From NCBI GenBank assembly GCA_900473805.1, contig UCMS01000032.1, positions 101,319 to 165,318 on the forward strand: a stretch of 64,000 nt of DNA. The letters run 5' to 3'. The stretch's first letter is position 1; the number at the start of each line of letters is the position of its first letter. The DNA comes from Hyphomicrobiales bacterium. Its GTDB lineage: Bacteria > Pseudomonadota > Alphaproteobacteria > Rhizobiales > Rhizobiaceae. A model generated the notes under the pieces. The model did no database searches. It was not told the origin of the DNA and saw only the letters and a program-made list of their open reading frames with translations. Positions 27,122-36,018 of this stretch are shown here, piece by piece. A program made the translations under genes and the position numbers.

Positions 27122-27652
27122 ATGACCGCTTCCCATTCCCGATCGATCCTCGTTCTCGGTGGTGCCCGCTCGGGTAAGTCGCGCTTTGCCGAGGGATTGG
27201 CGCGCGACACCGGCCTCGACAGGTTTTACCTCGCGACGGGACGCGCCTGGGACGACGAGATGCGGGCCCGCATCGAGACCCACAAGGCCGACCGAGCCGA
27301 TGACGGCTGGACGACGCATGAGGAGCCGCTCGATCTCGTCGGCGCGCTGAAGGCTCTCGACAAGCGCGAGCGGGTCATTCTCGTGGATTGTCTGACGCTC
27401 TGGGTCACAAATCTCATGATGGAGCAGGGGCGTGACGTCGACGCAGACGGCGCTGCACTCGCCGCCGGTCTCGGTGATATCAAGGCCACCGTCATCTTCG
27501 TCTCCAATGAAGTCGGCCTCGGCATCGTGCCCGAAAACAAGATGGCCCGGGCCTTTCGCGACCATGCCGGCCGTCTCCACCAAGCCATCGCCGCAAAGGC
27601 GGATGAAGTCTATTTCGTTGCGGCCGGATTGCCGCTGAAAATGAAGGGTTGA
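27122..27652 (+). CDS. cobU: Adenosylcobinamide kinase / guanylyltransferase (CobU/CobP)
   Basis: The 176-residue protein has the P-loop GGARSGKS at residues 13-20, the [13 protein letters not shown] segment with RIETHKADR, and [13 protein letters not shown] followed by [13 protein letters not shown]. It phosphorylates and then guanylylates adenosylcobinamide in nucleotide-loop assembly. It is called cobP in some rhizobial work. It is the first gene behind the B12 riboswitch and lies 3 bases before cobW. Confidence 0.95.
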   Translation: MTASHSRSILVLGGARSGKSRFAEGLARDTGLDRFYLATGRAWDDEMRARIETHKADRADDGWTTHEEPLDLVGALKALDKRERVILVDCLTLWVTNLMMEQGRDVDADGAALAAGLGDIKATVIFVSNEVGLGIVPENKMARAFRDHAGRLHQAIAAKADEVYFVAAGLPLKMKG

Positions 27653-27655
27653 ACC

Positions 27656-28732
27656 ATGTTGCAGCAAAAAATCCCCGCCACCGTCATCACCGGCTTCCTC
27701 GGTGCGGGCAAGACCACCATCATCCGCAACATGCTGACCAATGCCGGCGGCAAGAAGATCGCGCTGATCATCAACGAATTCGGCGATCTCGGCGTCGATG
27801 GCGACGTGCTGAAGGGCTGCGGCGCGGAGAATTGCACCGAGGACGACATCATCGAACTCACCAATGGCTGCATCTGCTGCACGGTGGCCGACGACTTCGT
27901 GCCGACCATGCAGAAGCTGCTCGACCGCGACGTGAAGCCTGACCATATCGTCATCGAAACCTCGGGTCTCGCCTTGCCGCAGCCGCTGGTCGCCGCCTTC
28001 AACTGGCCCGACATCCGCACCCGCGTGACCGTCGATGGTGTCGTCACCGTGGTTGACAGCGCCGCCGTTGCTGCCGGTCGTTTCGCTGATGACCATGATG
28101 CCGTCGCCGCCCAGCGCGCCGAGGATGACAGCCTCGATCACGAGAGCCCGATCGAGGAACTGTTCGAGGACCAGCTGACCTGCGCCGACCTCATCGTGCT
28201 CAACAAGACCGACCTGCTCGACGCAGCCGATATCGCCGCCGTACGCGCCGAGGTGACCGGTCGGACTACCCGCAAGCCTTCTATGATCGAGGCGAAGAAT
28301 GGCGAAGTGCCGTCGCTCGTCCTGCTCGGGATCGGCGCCAGCACCGAAGACGACATCGAAAACCGCAAGTCGCATCACGAGCTGGAGCATGAGGCGCTGC
28401 ATGCCTCGGGCGAAGACCACGACCATCATCACGATCACGACGAGTTCGAAAGCTTTGTTTTGAAGCTCGGCGCGATCAAGGATCCCGCAGACTTCATCGA
28501 CCGACTGAAGCCGGTTATCGAGAAACACGACATCCTGCGCCTGAAGGGCTTCATCGACGTGCCCGGCAAGCCGATGCGCCTCGTCATCCAGGCCGTCGGC
28601 ACCCGCATCGACACCTATTTTGATCGTCCCTGGACGTCAGCTGAAAAGCGCGAGACGCGGCTTGTGGTGATCGGCCTGCATGAGTGGGATTTCGGGTCTG
28701 TCGTCGAGGACGTCCAGGCGGCGGCTGTCTGA
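27656..28732 (+). CDS. cobW: CobW, GTP-dependent cobalt metallochaperone
   Basis: The 358-residue G3E GTPase has the P-loop GFLGAGKTT (13-21), the metal site GCICC (71-75), the guanine motif NKTDLLD and a His-rich loop EDHDHHHDHDEF near residue 256. Its C-terminal domain follows. CobW is thought to bind Co(II) with GTP and hand it to the CobNST chelatase. It is between cobU and cobN with 3-base spacers on each side, so it is in the same transcript. Confidence 0.95.
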   Translation: MLQQKIPATVITGFLGAGKTTIIRNMLTNAGGKKIALIINEFGDLGVDGDVLKGCGAENCTEDDIIELTNGCICCTVADDFVPTMQKLLDRDVKPDHIVIETSGLALPQPLVAAFNWPDIRTRVTVDGVVTVVDSAAVAAGRFADDHDAVAAQRAEDDSLDHESPIEELFEDQLTCADLIVLNKTDLLDAADIAAVRAEVTGRTTRKPSMIEAKNGEVPSLVLLGIGASTEDDIENRKSHHELEHEALHASGEDHDHHHDHDEFESFVLKLGAIKDPADFIDRLKPVIEKHDILRLKGFIDVPGKPMRLVIQAVGTRIDTYFDRPWTSAEKRETRLVVIGLHEWDFGSVVEDVQAAAV

Positions 28733-28735
28733 TCC

Positions 28736-31700
28736 ATGCACCTGCTTCTCGCCCAGAAGGGATCGATCAGCGACGGCGACGAGGCGATCGATCTCGGCCA
28801 GACGCCGGGGGACGTGTTGTTCCTCTCGGCGGCGGACACGGAGCTTGCGGCAATCGCCGCAGCCGTTGAGGCGAGGGGCGGAGAAGCGCTGCGCTGGCGA
28901 CTGGCCAGCCTGATGACGCTGAAGCACCCGATGTCGGTCGATACCTATATCGAGCGGACAGCACGCCATGCGCGGCTGATCGTGGTCAGGGCGCTGGGTG
29001 GGGCGAGTTATTTTCACTATGCGCTGGAGGCGCTGCACGCCTCAGCCCGTCGCAGCGGCGCGGCCATCGCCGTGCTGCCCGGCGACGACAAGCCGGACGA
29101 GGGGCTTGCGCCGTTCCAGGCCTGTGCGGACGACGACCGCCAGGCGCTCTGGACCTATCTGACCGAGGGCGGAGCTGGGAATGCCGAGACCTTCGTCGCC
29201 TATGCCGAGGCCATGCTGCGCGGGGAGGAACGTCCGGACCCGGCGCGTCCATTGCTGAAGGCCGGCATCTGGTGGCCGGGCAGGGGTCTGATCGGGGTCG
29301 AGGAGTGGGAGAAGCTGGCGTTTCCCAGAAGGGCGGACGAGGGGCAAACGGTACCACGCGGTCTCTCACCCCTTGTGGGGGAGATGGCCGGCAGGCCAGA
29401 GGGGGAAAGCCCCTCCCCAACCCCTCCCCACAAGGGGGAGGGGCTTAAAGCCATCACCCCTCTCTGCTTCTACCGCGCCCTCGTCCAGAGCGGCGAAACG
29501 GCACCCGTCGAAGCCATGGTCGAGGCCTTGAAGGCTCAGGGACTGATCCCCCTGCCGGTCTTCGTGTCGAGCCTCAAAGATCAGGTTTCGGTCGATACGC
29601 TCCGCGCCATCTTCACCCGCTTTCCGCCCTCGGTGGTCATCAACACGACCGGTTTCGCCGTCTCGACACCGGGGGCGCAAGCGCCGTCGACCGTGCTCGA
29701 CGAGGCCGGCGCCGTGGTGCTGCAGGCTATCTTCTCCTCTTCGCCGCGCGCGACCTGGGAGAGTTCGAGCCAGGGCCTGAGCGCCCGCGATTTGGCGATG
29801 AGCGTCGCCCTGCCGGAGGTCGATGGCCGGGTTCTGACGCGCGCCGTTTCCTTCAAGTCCAAGGCGCGGTTCGACGAGCGCGTGGAAGCCAATCTTGTGA
29901 GCCACGAGCCGGATGCCGGCCGCATGCGCTTCGTTGCAGAACTCGCCGCGAACTGGGCGAAGCTCCGCGCAACCGACCCCGCCGATCGCCGCGTGGCGCT
30001 GGTCATGGCCAACTACCCGAACCGCGACGGACGTCTGGGCAATGGCGTCGGACTGGACACGCCGGCCGGCACGGTCGAGGTCATGCGCGCGATGCGGGCC
30101 GCTGGTTACGATGTCGCCGATCTGCCCGCCGATGGCGACGCACTGATGCAGGCGCTGATGGCCGGACCGACCAATGCGGCGCATGATGGTCGCACCATCA
30201 GGGAGCGGTTTTCCGTCAGCGATTACAAATCGTTCTTTGCTGATCTTCCCAAAGAGGTTCAGGAACGCGTCACCGCGCGCTGGGGCGCGCCCGAGGCCGA
30301 TCCTTTCCATCTCGACGGTGCTTTCGCGCTGCCGCTGATGCGCTTCGGCAAGCTCATGATCGGGATCCAGCCGGCCCGTGGATACAACATCGATCCGAAG
30401 GAAACCTATCATTCCCCGGACCTCGTGCCGCCGCATGGCTATTTCGCCTTCTACGCTTTCCTGAGACGGGAATTCGGCGCGCAGGCGGTGATCCATATGG
30501 GCAAACACGGCAATCTCGAATGGCTGCCGGGCAAGGCGCTGGCTCTGTCGGAGACCTGTTTCCCGGAGGCGGTGTTCGGGCCGCTGCCGCATCTCTATCC
30601 CTTCATCGTCAACGATCCCGGCGAGGGCACCCAGGGCAAGCGCCGCAGCTCCGCCGTCATCATCGACCACCTGACGCCGCCTTTGACCCGGGCCGAAAGC
30701 TATGGGCCTCTGAAGGACTTGGAGGCGCTGGTCGACGAATATTACGAAGCCTCCGGCGGCGATCCGCGCCGGCTCGTTCTCTTGAAGAAGCAGATCCTGG
30801 AACTGATCGCAGACATCGGGCTCGACCAGGATGCCGGGATTTCCAAAGGCGAGACTGACGAGACGGCGCTGGAAAAGCTCGACGCCTATCTCTGCGACCT
30901 CAAGGAAATGCAGATCCGGGATGGGCTGCATATCTTCGGTAAGGCACCCGAGGGGCGGTTGCTCACCGATCTCGTCGTCGCGCTGGCGCGTGTGCCGCGC
31001 GGGCAAGGCGAGGGCGGTGACGCGAGCCTTCAGCGGGCGATCGCGGGGGATCTCCAGCTCGCAACAAACCCCTCCCCAACCCCTCCCCACAAGGGGGAGG
31101 GGCTTGTCCCGCATGCGGGATCGGCGCTGGGGATTGAGCCGCAATCGGGTGTTCTCTCCCCCCTTGTGGGGGAGATGGCCGGCAGGCCAGAGGGGGAATT
31201 GGCTTCAACCTTCGATCCTCTCGACTGCTTAATGTCCGATCCCTGGACCGGGCCCAGACCCGCGATCCTTGCCGATCTCACCGAGGCCTCCTGGCGCACC
31301 GCTGGCGACACCGTCGAGCGCATCGAACTGCTTGCCGCCAAGTTCGTCTCCGGTGATACCCAATGCCCCGACGACTGGCCGCGTACCCGCGCCGTCCTCG
31401 CGGAAATCGAAACCCGCCTGAAGCCTGCCGTCGTCAAATCCGGTGCCGCCGAAATCGACGGCCTCCTGAAAGGCCTCTCCGGCCAGTTCGTGCCCCCCGG
31501 CCCCTCCGGTGCGCCGACGCGCGGGAGGGCAGATGTGCTGCCGACGGGGCGCAATTTCTATTCCGTCGACAGCCGGGCGGTGCCGACGCCGGCGGCCTAC
31601 GAACTCGGCAAAAAGTCTGCTGAGCTGCTGATCCAGCGTTACGTCCAGGACCACGGCGAATGGCCTGTTTCCTTCGGCATTACCGCCTGGGGCACGTCGA

Positions 31701-32743
31701 ACATGCGCACCGGCGGCGATGATATTGCGCAGGCCCTGGCGCTGATCGGCGTCAAGCCGCTCTGGGACATGGCGTCGCGCCGCGTCACCGGCTTCGAAGT
31801 GATCCCGATGGCCTTGCTCGGGCGGCCGCGCGTCGACGTGACGCTCCGTATTTCCGGCTTTTTCCGTGACGCCTTTCCCGAGCAGATCGCGCTCCTCGAC
31901 AAGGCCGTGCGAGCGGTGGCGGCGCTTGACGAAGACGAGGGGGACAATCCGATTTCGGCCCGTGTGCGGGCCGAAACCGAGAAGCTGACAGGCGAGGGGC
32001 TGGATGAAAAGCAGGCCGCCCGCCGCGCCGGTTACCGCGTCTTCGGCTCCAAGCCTGGAGCTTATGGGGCGGGTCTACAAGCACTCATCGACGAAAAAGG
32101 CTGGAGCGACCGCGCCGATCTCGCCGAGAGTTATCTAGTCTGGGGCGGTTATGCCTATGGCGCGGGCGAGGAAGGCAAGGCGGAACGCGGTCTGTTCGAG
32201 GAGCGCTTGCGCTCGGTCCAAGCCGTGGTTCAGAACCAGGACAATCGCGAACACGACCTGCTCGACAGCGACGACTACTACCAGTTCGAAGGTGGCATGA
32301 CCGCAGCGGTCGAACATGTCGCGGGTGTGAGGCCCAAGGTCTACCACAACGACCATTCGCGGCCGGAAAAGCCTGTGATCCGGAGCCTCGAGGAAGAGAT
32401 CGGTCGTGTCGTGCGCGCCCGCGTCGTCAATCCGAAATGGATCGAGGGCGTTATGCGCCACGGCTACAAAGGCGCCTTCGAGATCACCGCGACGGTCGAC
32501 TACATGTTTGCCTTCGCTGCCACGACCGGCGCCGTGCGCGACCATCATTTTGAAGCCGTCTACCAGGCCTTCATCCTGGACGAGTGCGTGCGCGACTTCA
32601 TGGCCGAGAAAAATGCCCCGGCCCAGAAGGAGCTCGCCGATCGTTTGATCGAGGCGATTGAGCGCGGTTTGTGGACGCCGAAGAGCAATTCGGCCAAGTT
32701 CACGCTCAGCGAAATGGTCGAAGGAGGAAGAGCGGATGTCTGA
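28736..32743 (+). CDS. cobN: Cobaltochelatase subunit CobN with two repeat-encoded insertions
   Basis: The 1335-residue protein is the large subunit of the aerobic, ATP-dependent chelatase that inserts cobalt into hydrogenobyrinic acid diamide. Family segments include GNGVGLDTPAGTVEVMRAMR, HMGKHGNLEWLPGK, ITAWGTSNMRTGGDDIAQ and DSDDYYQFEGGM. Residues of about 210-237 and 778-821 are translations of palindromic repeats, containing SPLVGEMAGRPEGE and PSPTPPHKGEGL. They remain in frame and lie between conserved blocks. Without them the length is about 1263, the usual size. The stop overlaps the gfa start by 8 bases. CobS and CobT are not in the window. Confidence 0.95.
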   Translation: MHLLLAQKGSISDGDEAIDLGQTPGDVLFLSAADTELAAIAAAVEARGGEALRWRLASLMTLKHPMSVDTYIERTARHARLIVVRALGGASYFHYALEALHASARRSGAAIAVLPGDDKPDEGLAPFQACADDDRQALWTYLTEGGAGNAETFVAYAEAMLRGEERPDPARPLLKAGIWWPGRGLIGVEEWEKLAFPRRADEGQTVPRGLSPLVGEMAGRPEGESPSPTPPHKGEGLKAITPLCFYRALVQSGETAPVEAMVEALKAQGLIPLPVFVSSLKDQVSVDTLRAIFTRFPPSVVINTTGFAVSTPGAQAPSTVLDEAGAVVLQAIFSSSPRATWESSSQGLSARDLAMSVALPEVDGRVLTRAVSFKSKARFDERVEANLVSHEPDAGRMRFVAELAANWAKLRATDPADRRVALVMANYPNRDGRLGNGVGLDTPAGTVEVMRAMRAAGYDVADLPADGDALMQALMAGPTNAAHDGRTIRERFSVSDYKSFFADLPKEVQERVTARWGAPEADPFHLDGAFALPLMRFGKLMIGIQPARGYNIDPKETYHSPDLVPPHGYFAFYAFLRREFGAQAVIHMGKHGNLEWLPGKALALSETCFPEAVFGPLPHLYPFIVNDPGEGTQGKRRSSAVIIDHLTPPLTRAESYGPLKDLEALVDEYYEASGGDPRRLVLLKKQILELIADIGLDQDAGISKGETDETALEKLDAYLCDLKEMQIRDGLHIFGKAPEGRLLTDLVVALARVPRGQGEGGDASLQRAIAGDLQLATNPSPTPPHKGEGLVPHAGSALGIEPQSGVLSPLVGEMAGRPEGELASTFDPLDCLMSDPWTGPRPAILADLTEASWRTAGDTVERIELLAAKFVSGDTQCPDDWPRTRAVLAEIETRLKPAVVKSGAAEIDGLLKGLSGQFVPPGPSGAPTRGRADVLPTGRNFYSVDSRAVPTPAAYELGKKSAELLIQRYVQDHGEWPVSFGITAWGTSNMRTGGDDIAQALALIGVKPLWDMASRRVTGFEVIPMALLGRPRVDVTLRISGFFRDAFPEQIALLDKAVRAVAALDEDEGDNPISARVRAETEKLTGEGLDEKQAARRAGYRVFGSKPGAYGAGLQALIDEKGWSDRADLAESYLVWGGYAYGAGEEGKAERGLFEERLRSVQAVVQNQDNREHDLLDSDDYYQFEGGMTAAVEHVAGVRPKVYHNDHSRPEKPVIRSLEEEIGRVVRARVVNPKWIEGVMRHGYKGAFEITATVDYMFAFAATTGAVRDHHFEAVYQAFILDECVRDFMAEKNAPAQKELADRLIEAIERGLWTPKSNSAKFTLSEMVEGGRADV
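29363..29406 (+). repeat. Repeat type L, copy 1, inside cobN
   Basis: The element CTCTCACCCCTTGTGGGGGA, continuing GATGGCCGGCAGGCCAGAGG, is nearly identical to 31154-31197. It contains two short inverted repeats. Here it is translated as LSPLVGEMAGRPEGE and is directly joined to a type S element. Confidence 0.85.
29407..29446 (+). repeat. GC-rich palindromic repeat, copy 3 (type S), inside cobN
   Basis: It carries the same CCCCTCCCCACAAGGGGGAG core as the intergenic copies near rutD. It is read in frame as PSPTPPHKGEGL. It follows the type L element without a spacer. Confidence 0.9.
31066..31105 (+). repeat. GC-rich palindromic repeat, copy 4 (type S), inside cobN
   Basis: This copy matches 29407-29446 over nearly its whole length and is in the same reading frame (PSPTPPHKGEGL). 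It precedes a type L element by about 48 bases, the reverse of the order in the first insertion. Confidence 0.9.
31154..31197 (+). repeat. Repeat type L, copy 2, inside cobN
   Basis: Beginning CTCTCCCCCCTTGTGGGGGA, it is nearly the same as 29363-29406 and is translated as LSPLVGEMAGRPEGE in the same frame. It ends just before the conserved CobN block FDPLDCLMSDPWTG. Confidence 0.85.
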
Positions 32744-33155
32744 CGGTCCCCAGGGAAAGCCGATGGCTTTCAGCGGCCATTGCCTGTGCGGCGACGTGCA
32801 CTTCCGCACCGCCGGTCTGGTGCGCACCTCCGGTCATTGTCATTGCGAGAGTTGCCGCCGCGCCACTTCGTCGCCGGTCACCACCTTTTTTACTGTCCCG
32901 CGTGAGGGGACGGAGCTCGCTGGCGAAAGCCTGCGCTATTACGCATCCTCGCCCGGCGTTCGCCGTGGTTTTTGTGGGAACTGCGGCTCCCCCATGTCTT
33001 TCGAGACTGAGCGACGCCCCGAGGATATCGACCTCTATGTGGCGAGCCTCGATACCGGTTTGTCTCTCCCGATCCGTGAACACTGGCATTGGGAAGAGCG
33101 CGTCGACTGGTTGCATGTGGACGATGACCTGCCAAAGAGCGAGGGCGGCGTATGA
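32736..33155 (+). CDS. GFA-family (glutathione-dependent formaldehyde-activating-like) zinc protein
   Basis: The 139-residue protein has the GFA zinc-ligand cysteines. They are in GHCLCGDVHF, GHCHCESCRRATSSP and GFCGNCGSPM. Most family members have unknown substrates, and the name comes from one S-hydroxymethylglutathione-forming member. ATG 32736 follows GGAGGAAGAGCGG and overlaps cobN by 8 bases. The stop overlaps the GNAT gene by 4 bases. Its place in a riboswitch-controlled cob operon is notable, but no cobalamin role is known to me. Confidence 0.88.
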   Translation: MSDGPQGKPMAFSGHCLCGDVHFRTAGLVRTSGHCHCESCRRATSSPVTTFFTVPREGTELAGESLRYYASSPGVRRGFCGNCGSPMSFETERRPEDIDLYVASLDTGLSLPIREHWHWEERVDWLHVDDDLPKSEGGV

Positions 33156-33598
33156 CCGAGGCGATTGCGATCGACGTGATTGACGGAGGCGACGAGAGGC
33201 TGGCTGAGGCGGTCGATGCCATTCTCGACGAAGCGGCCGCGGCCCAAGGTCGCGCTTTTGAGGGACGCAAGATACATCTGCGGGCCCGGGACCCTGACGG
33301 GAACATGGTGGGCGGCCTTGTCGGGGCGCATCTGCAGCGCTGGTTTTTTGTCAAGCTGCTGGCTGTTTCACCAGAGGCGAGGGGCGGCGGCATCGGCGCA
33401 AAACTGCTCGCTCACGCTGAGCATTTGGCGCGTGAAGCGGGTCTGGTGGGCATTTACCTCGACACCTTCGAGTTCCAGGCGCCTCGCTTCTACCTGCGCG
33501 AAGGCTATCGCGAGATTGGCCGGTTGCCGAAGATCGGCAATGCGCCGCAGCGCATCTGGTTTGCAAAAGACTTCAATACATCCGGGAGTACGGCATGA
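33152..33598 (+). CDS. GNAT-family N-acetyltransferase
   Basis: The 148-residue protein has the GNAT core, with strand WFFVKLLAVSPEARGGGIGA forming the acetyl-CoA loop (R-G-G-G-I-G) and FYLREGYREIGRLP near the end. The substrate is unknown. It overlaps the GFA gene by 4 bases and cobO by 4 bases, so it is translated with the cob genes. A cobalamin role is not established. Confidence 0.85.
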   Translation: MTEAIAIDVIDGGDERLAEAVDAILDEAAAAQGRAFEGRKIHLRARDPDGNMVGGLVGAHLQRWFFVKLLAVSPEARGGGIGAKLLAHAEHLAREAGLVGIYLDTFEFQAPRFYLREGYREIGRLPKIGNAPQRIWFAKDFNTSGSTA

Positions 33599-34227
33599 CC
33601 GAGGAAACGACCAACACCGCCGAGGCTGATCTCGCCCGCCATGCGGAAAAGATGGCCAAGAAGAAGGCCGCCCGCGACAAGATCATGGCGACCAAGACCG
33701 GTGAAAAGGGCCTGATCATCGTCCATACCGGCAAGGGCAAGGGCAAGTCGTCCGCCGCCTTCGGCATGATCTTCCGCCATATCGCCCATGGCAAGAAATG
33801 CGCGGTGGTCCAGTTCATCAAGGGGGCGATGTCGACCGGCGAGCGCGACCTGATCCTGAGGCATTTCAGTGATCTCTGCGAATTCCACACCATGGGCGAG
33901 GGGTTTACCTGGGAAACGCAGGACAAGGCACGCGACATCGCCATGGCCAAGGCCGCGTGGGAAAAGGCCAAGGGATTGATCCGCGATCCGGCAAATTCCA
34001 TGGTGCTGCTCGACGAGATCAATATCGCGATCCGCTACGACTATATCGACCTCGCCGAAGTGCTGGAATTTCTGGCGACCGAGAAGCCCCCGATGACCCA
34101 CGTCGTTCTGACCGGCCGCAATGCCAAGGACGAGTTGATCGAGCTGGCCGATCTCGTGACGGAAATGGAACTGGTGAAACACCCGTTCCGCTCCGGCATC
34201 AAGGCGCAGATCGGGGTTGAGTATTAG
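33595..34227 (+). CDS. cobO: Cob(I)yrinic acid a,c-diamide adenosyltransferase CobO
   Basis: The 210-residue protein has the modified P-loop GKGKGKSS at residues 46-53 and KKCAVVQFIKGAMSTGERDL, FHTMGEGFTWETQD and DEINIAIRYDYID. It transfers the 5'-deoxyadenosyl group from ATP to the cobalt of corrinoids. It is the last gene of the operon that begins with cobU, overlapping the GNAT gene by 4 bases. It ends next to the convergent ParE remnant. Confidence 0.95.
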   Translation: MTEETTNTAEADLARHAEKMAKKKAARDKIMATKTGEKGLIIVHTGKGKGKSSAAFGMIFRHIAHGKKCAVVQFIKGAMSTGERDLILRHFSDLCEFHTMGEGFTWETQDKARDIAMAKAAWEKAKGLIRDPANSMVLLDEINIAIRYDYIDLAEVLEFLATEKPPMTHVVLTGRNAKDELIELADLVTEMELVKHPFRSGIKAQIGVEY

Positions 34228-34252
34228 ACACACTCGGTCTCGCGAAGAGTGA

Positions 34253-34548
34253 TCAACGTTTCAGGAAATCCGGAAGCGACCTGTTGTGAATGACAGATAG
34301 AATTTCGATATCGGGCGAGCGGATCGCATAGAAGATCATGTGTTCGCCTTGGGGAAAGGAATAGCAGTTTTCGCGCAGCTCCGGCCTTCCCGGCCAAGGC
34401 GGGGGTTCTCGGCAAGCCACCGGAACCGCTGTCTGAGCTCGCCAAGATACTTGCGGCGTTGCTCATTGCCCCATGTCCGCCCGGTATAGTCATTGATCGC
34501 TTTGAGGTCCTCCGCAGCCTTCAGAGTGAGGCGATAGCGGCCACTCAA
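34253..34548 (-). pseudogene. ParE/RelE-family toxin, frameshifted
   Basis: The frame starts MSGRYRLTLKAAEDLKAIND and follows ParE to ENPRLGREG, then goes out of frame and stops at 34336 (70 residues). One base later in phase the expected tail is present: PELRENCYSFPQGEHMIFYA then IRSPDIEILSVIHNRSLPDF. That frame ends at 34253. Adding one base near 34384-34389 restores a 98-residue protein of the usual ParE size. A single-base loss in GAAcGGCCGGAG fits. ParE toxins poison gyrase; this copy should be inactive. It overlaps the antitoxin gene by 4 bases. Confidence 0.85.
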
Positions 34549-34799
34549 CGGTTGATATCCTCGACTTCCGCGTCTATGAGACGATCAAGGCAGTCGTCGT
34601 CGGCGAATTGTCCGCCTTCCGCCTGCTGCCGGCCCTGATCGAGTTGCTGAAGCACGTCTGCAAGCTTGCGATCCTGATCTTGCAGGCCTTTCAACGCTTC
34701 GCGCACAACGTCATCGGCAGACGCGTAGCGTCCGCTTCTGACCTGATCGTCAATATAGCGTTCCCAATGGTCTCCAAGATCAAGGGCCGTCTTCGCCAT
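34545..34799 (-). CDS. parD: ParD-family antitoxin
   Basis: The 84-residue protein has the ribbon-helix-helix start MAKTALDLGDHWERYIDDQV with RSGRYASADDVVREALKGLQ, the typical ParD/CC2985 motif. The C-terminal acidic helix is the expected toxin-binding part. It should neutralise ParE and repress the operon. The gene is intact while its toxin partner is frameshifted. The order is antitoxin then toxin. Confidence 0.88.
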   Translation of the reverse strand: MAKTALDLGDHWERYIDDQVRSGRYASADDVVREALKGLQDQDRKLADVLQQLDQGRQQAEGGQFADDDCLDRLIDAEVEDINR

Positions 34800-34872
34800 G
34801 GCGTCTCGCTCTGGTGTTGCCGATGTCTCGGAATATAGCGCCTGAAAGAGCTTCTCGCAAAGTCGGGATGTC

Positions 34873-35658
34873 TCAAACCCCGATCCAAACCCGGATCGGG
34901 TTTGTCGGGTCGGCCAAGAGGCGGATTGCCAGCGCGACGCAGGTGATCACCAGCAGCGGCTTGATCAGGCGCGCGCCGTTCTTCATGGCGAGCTTGGAAC
35001 CGGTCTGGGCGCCCAGGAACTGGCCGACACCCATCAGAAAGCCGATCTTCCAGAGCACCACGCCGCCTGCGACGAAGACGAGGAAAGCGCCGACATTCGA
35101 GCCAAAGTTCAAAAGCTTCGTATGCGCGGTTGCTTTCAGCATGCCGAAACCGGCCAGAGAGACGAAGGCCAGCATGTAGAAGGAGCCGGTGCCCGGGCCG
35201 AAGACGCCGTCATAAAAGCCGATCATCGGCACGAAGGTGAGGCCGAACATGAAGGGCGTCATGCGCTGGTGGCTGTCGATGTCGGAGAGGTTTGGCTTCA
35301 GCGCGAAGTAGAGCGCAATTGCGACCAGCAGGAAGGGCATGAAGGCGCGCAGCACCGCAGCGGGAACAAAGCTCGCGACCACGGCGCCCAGCGCGCCGCC
35401 GATCACTGCCATGGCCGCCATTGGCAACTGCTTTTTGAGGTCCACATGGCCCTTGCGGGCATAGGCGATGGTTGCCGATCCCGCACCGAACATCGATTGC
35501 AGCTTGTTGGTGCCGAGCGTTTCCAGCGGCGCAATGCCGGCAATCAGCATGGCGGGAATGGTGATCAGCCCGCCGCCACCTGCAATCGAATCGATGAAAC
35601 CGGCGATGAAGGCGGCAATGAACAGCAATAACAGAGCTTGGAAAGCGAGATCGACCAC
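34873..35658 (-). CDS. TauE/SafE (TSUP) family membrane transporter
   Basis: The protein of about 261 residues has at least seven hydrophobic segments. It shows the family motifs FIDSIAGGGGLITIPAML, TNKLQSMFGAGSATIAYARK and FGPGTGSFYMLAFVSLAGF. TSUP proteins export sulfite or sulfo-compounds or move organic anions; the substrate here is unknown. The start is taken as GTG 35658, because homologues begin just before LLLLFIAAFIAGF. The long frame beyond it (to 37386) is the reverse of the cbiX region and is rejected. No strong ribosome site is seen. Confidence 0.85.
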   Translation of the reverse strand: MVDLAFQALLLLFIAAFIAGFIDSIAGGGGLITIPAMLIAGIAPLETLGTNKLQSMFGAGSATIAYARKGHVDLKKQLPMAAMAVIGGALGAVVASFVPAAVLRAFMPFLLVAIALYFALKPNLSDIDSHQRMTPFMFGLTFVPMIGFYDGVFGPGTGSFYMLAFVSLAGFGMLKATAHTKLLNFGSNVGAFLVFVAGGVVLWKIGFLMGVGQFLGAQTGSKLAMKNGARLIKPLLVITCVALAIRLLADPTNPIRVWIGV

Positions 35659-36018
35659 GGAGAGACTCGAAGTGAGGTTTTGAACGCGGGCAGGGAAGGT
35701 GAGGACCTTGTGGACCAATCGCCGACGCTTCGCAACCTCACGGGCATGTCGCGCGGGTCGCACACGGGACATTCTGTGGACTGGCGCTTCCGTCACACAA
35801 AGCGCCGCAATCCGGTTTGACCGTTCGATAAGCCTCCGATAAAGCTCAGGGTAATGTGCGACGGCGCCTGTTCGACAGGCTGGAAATAGTCCGGTGCGGC
35901 CGACCCAATCCGGGGGCCAATTCCGGAGCTGTCCCAAAGGCCATGGACCGTGCCGAAAGGTGCGATAAGTCCGGCGCTTCGTACAGAAAGAAAAACGAAG
36001 CAGGGAGGCCTTTATCGC
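35659..36018. other. Gene-free spacer between the TSUP gene and cbiX
   Basis: This 360-base stretch separates the divergent TSUP and cbiX genes and should hold both promoters. A short hairpin, GGCGCTT with AAGCGCC, lies near 35785-35806. I looked for a cobalamin riboswitch (GCCACTG, AAAGGGAA and the B12 box) and found none. No small gene is convincing. Confidence 0.5.

Noticed and set aside
35659..36018. A second cobalamin riboswitch before cbiX
   Set aside because: No B12 box, GCCACTG or AAAGGGAA segments are present.
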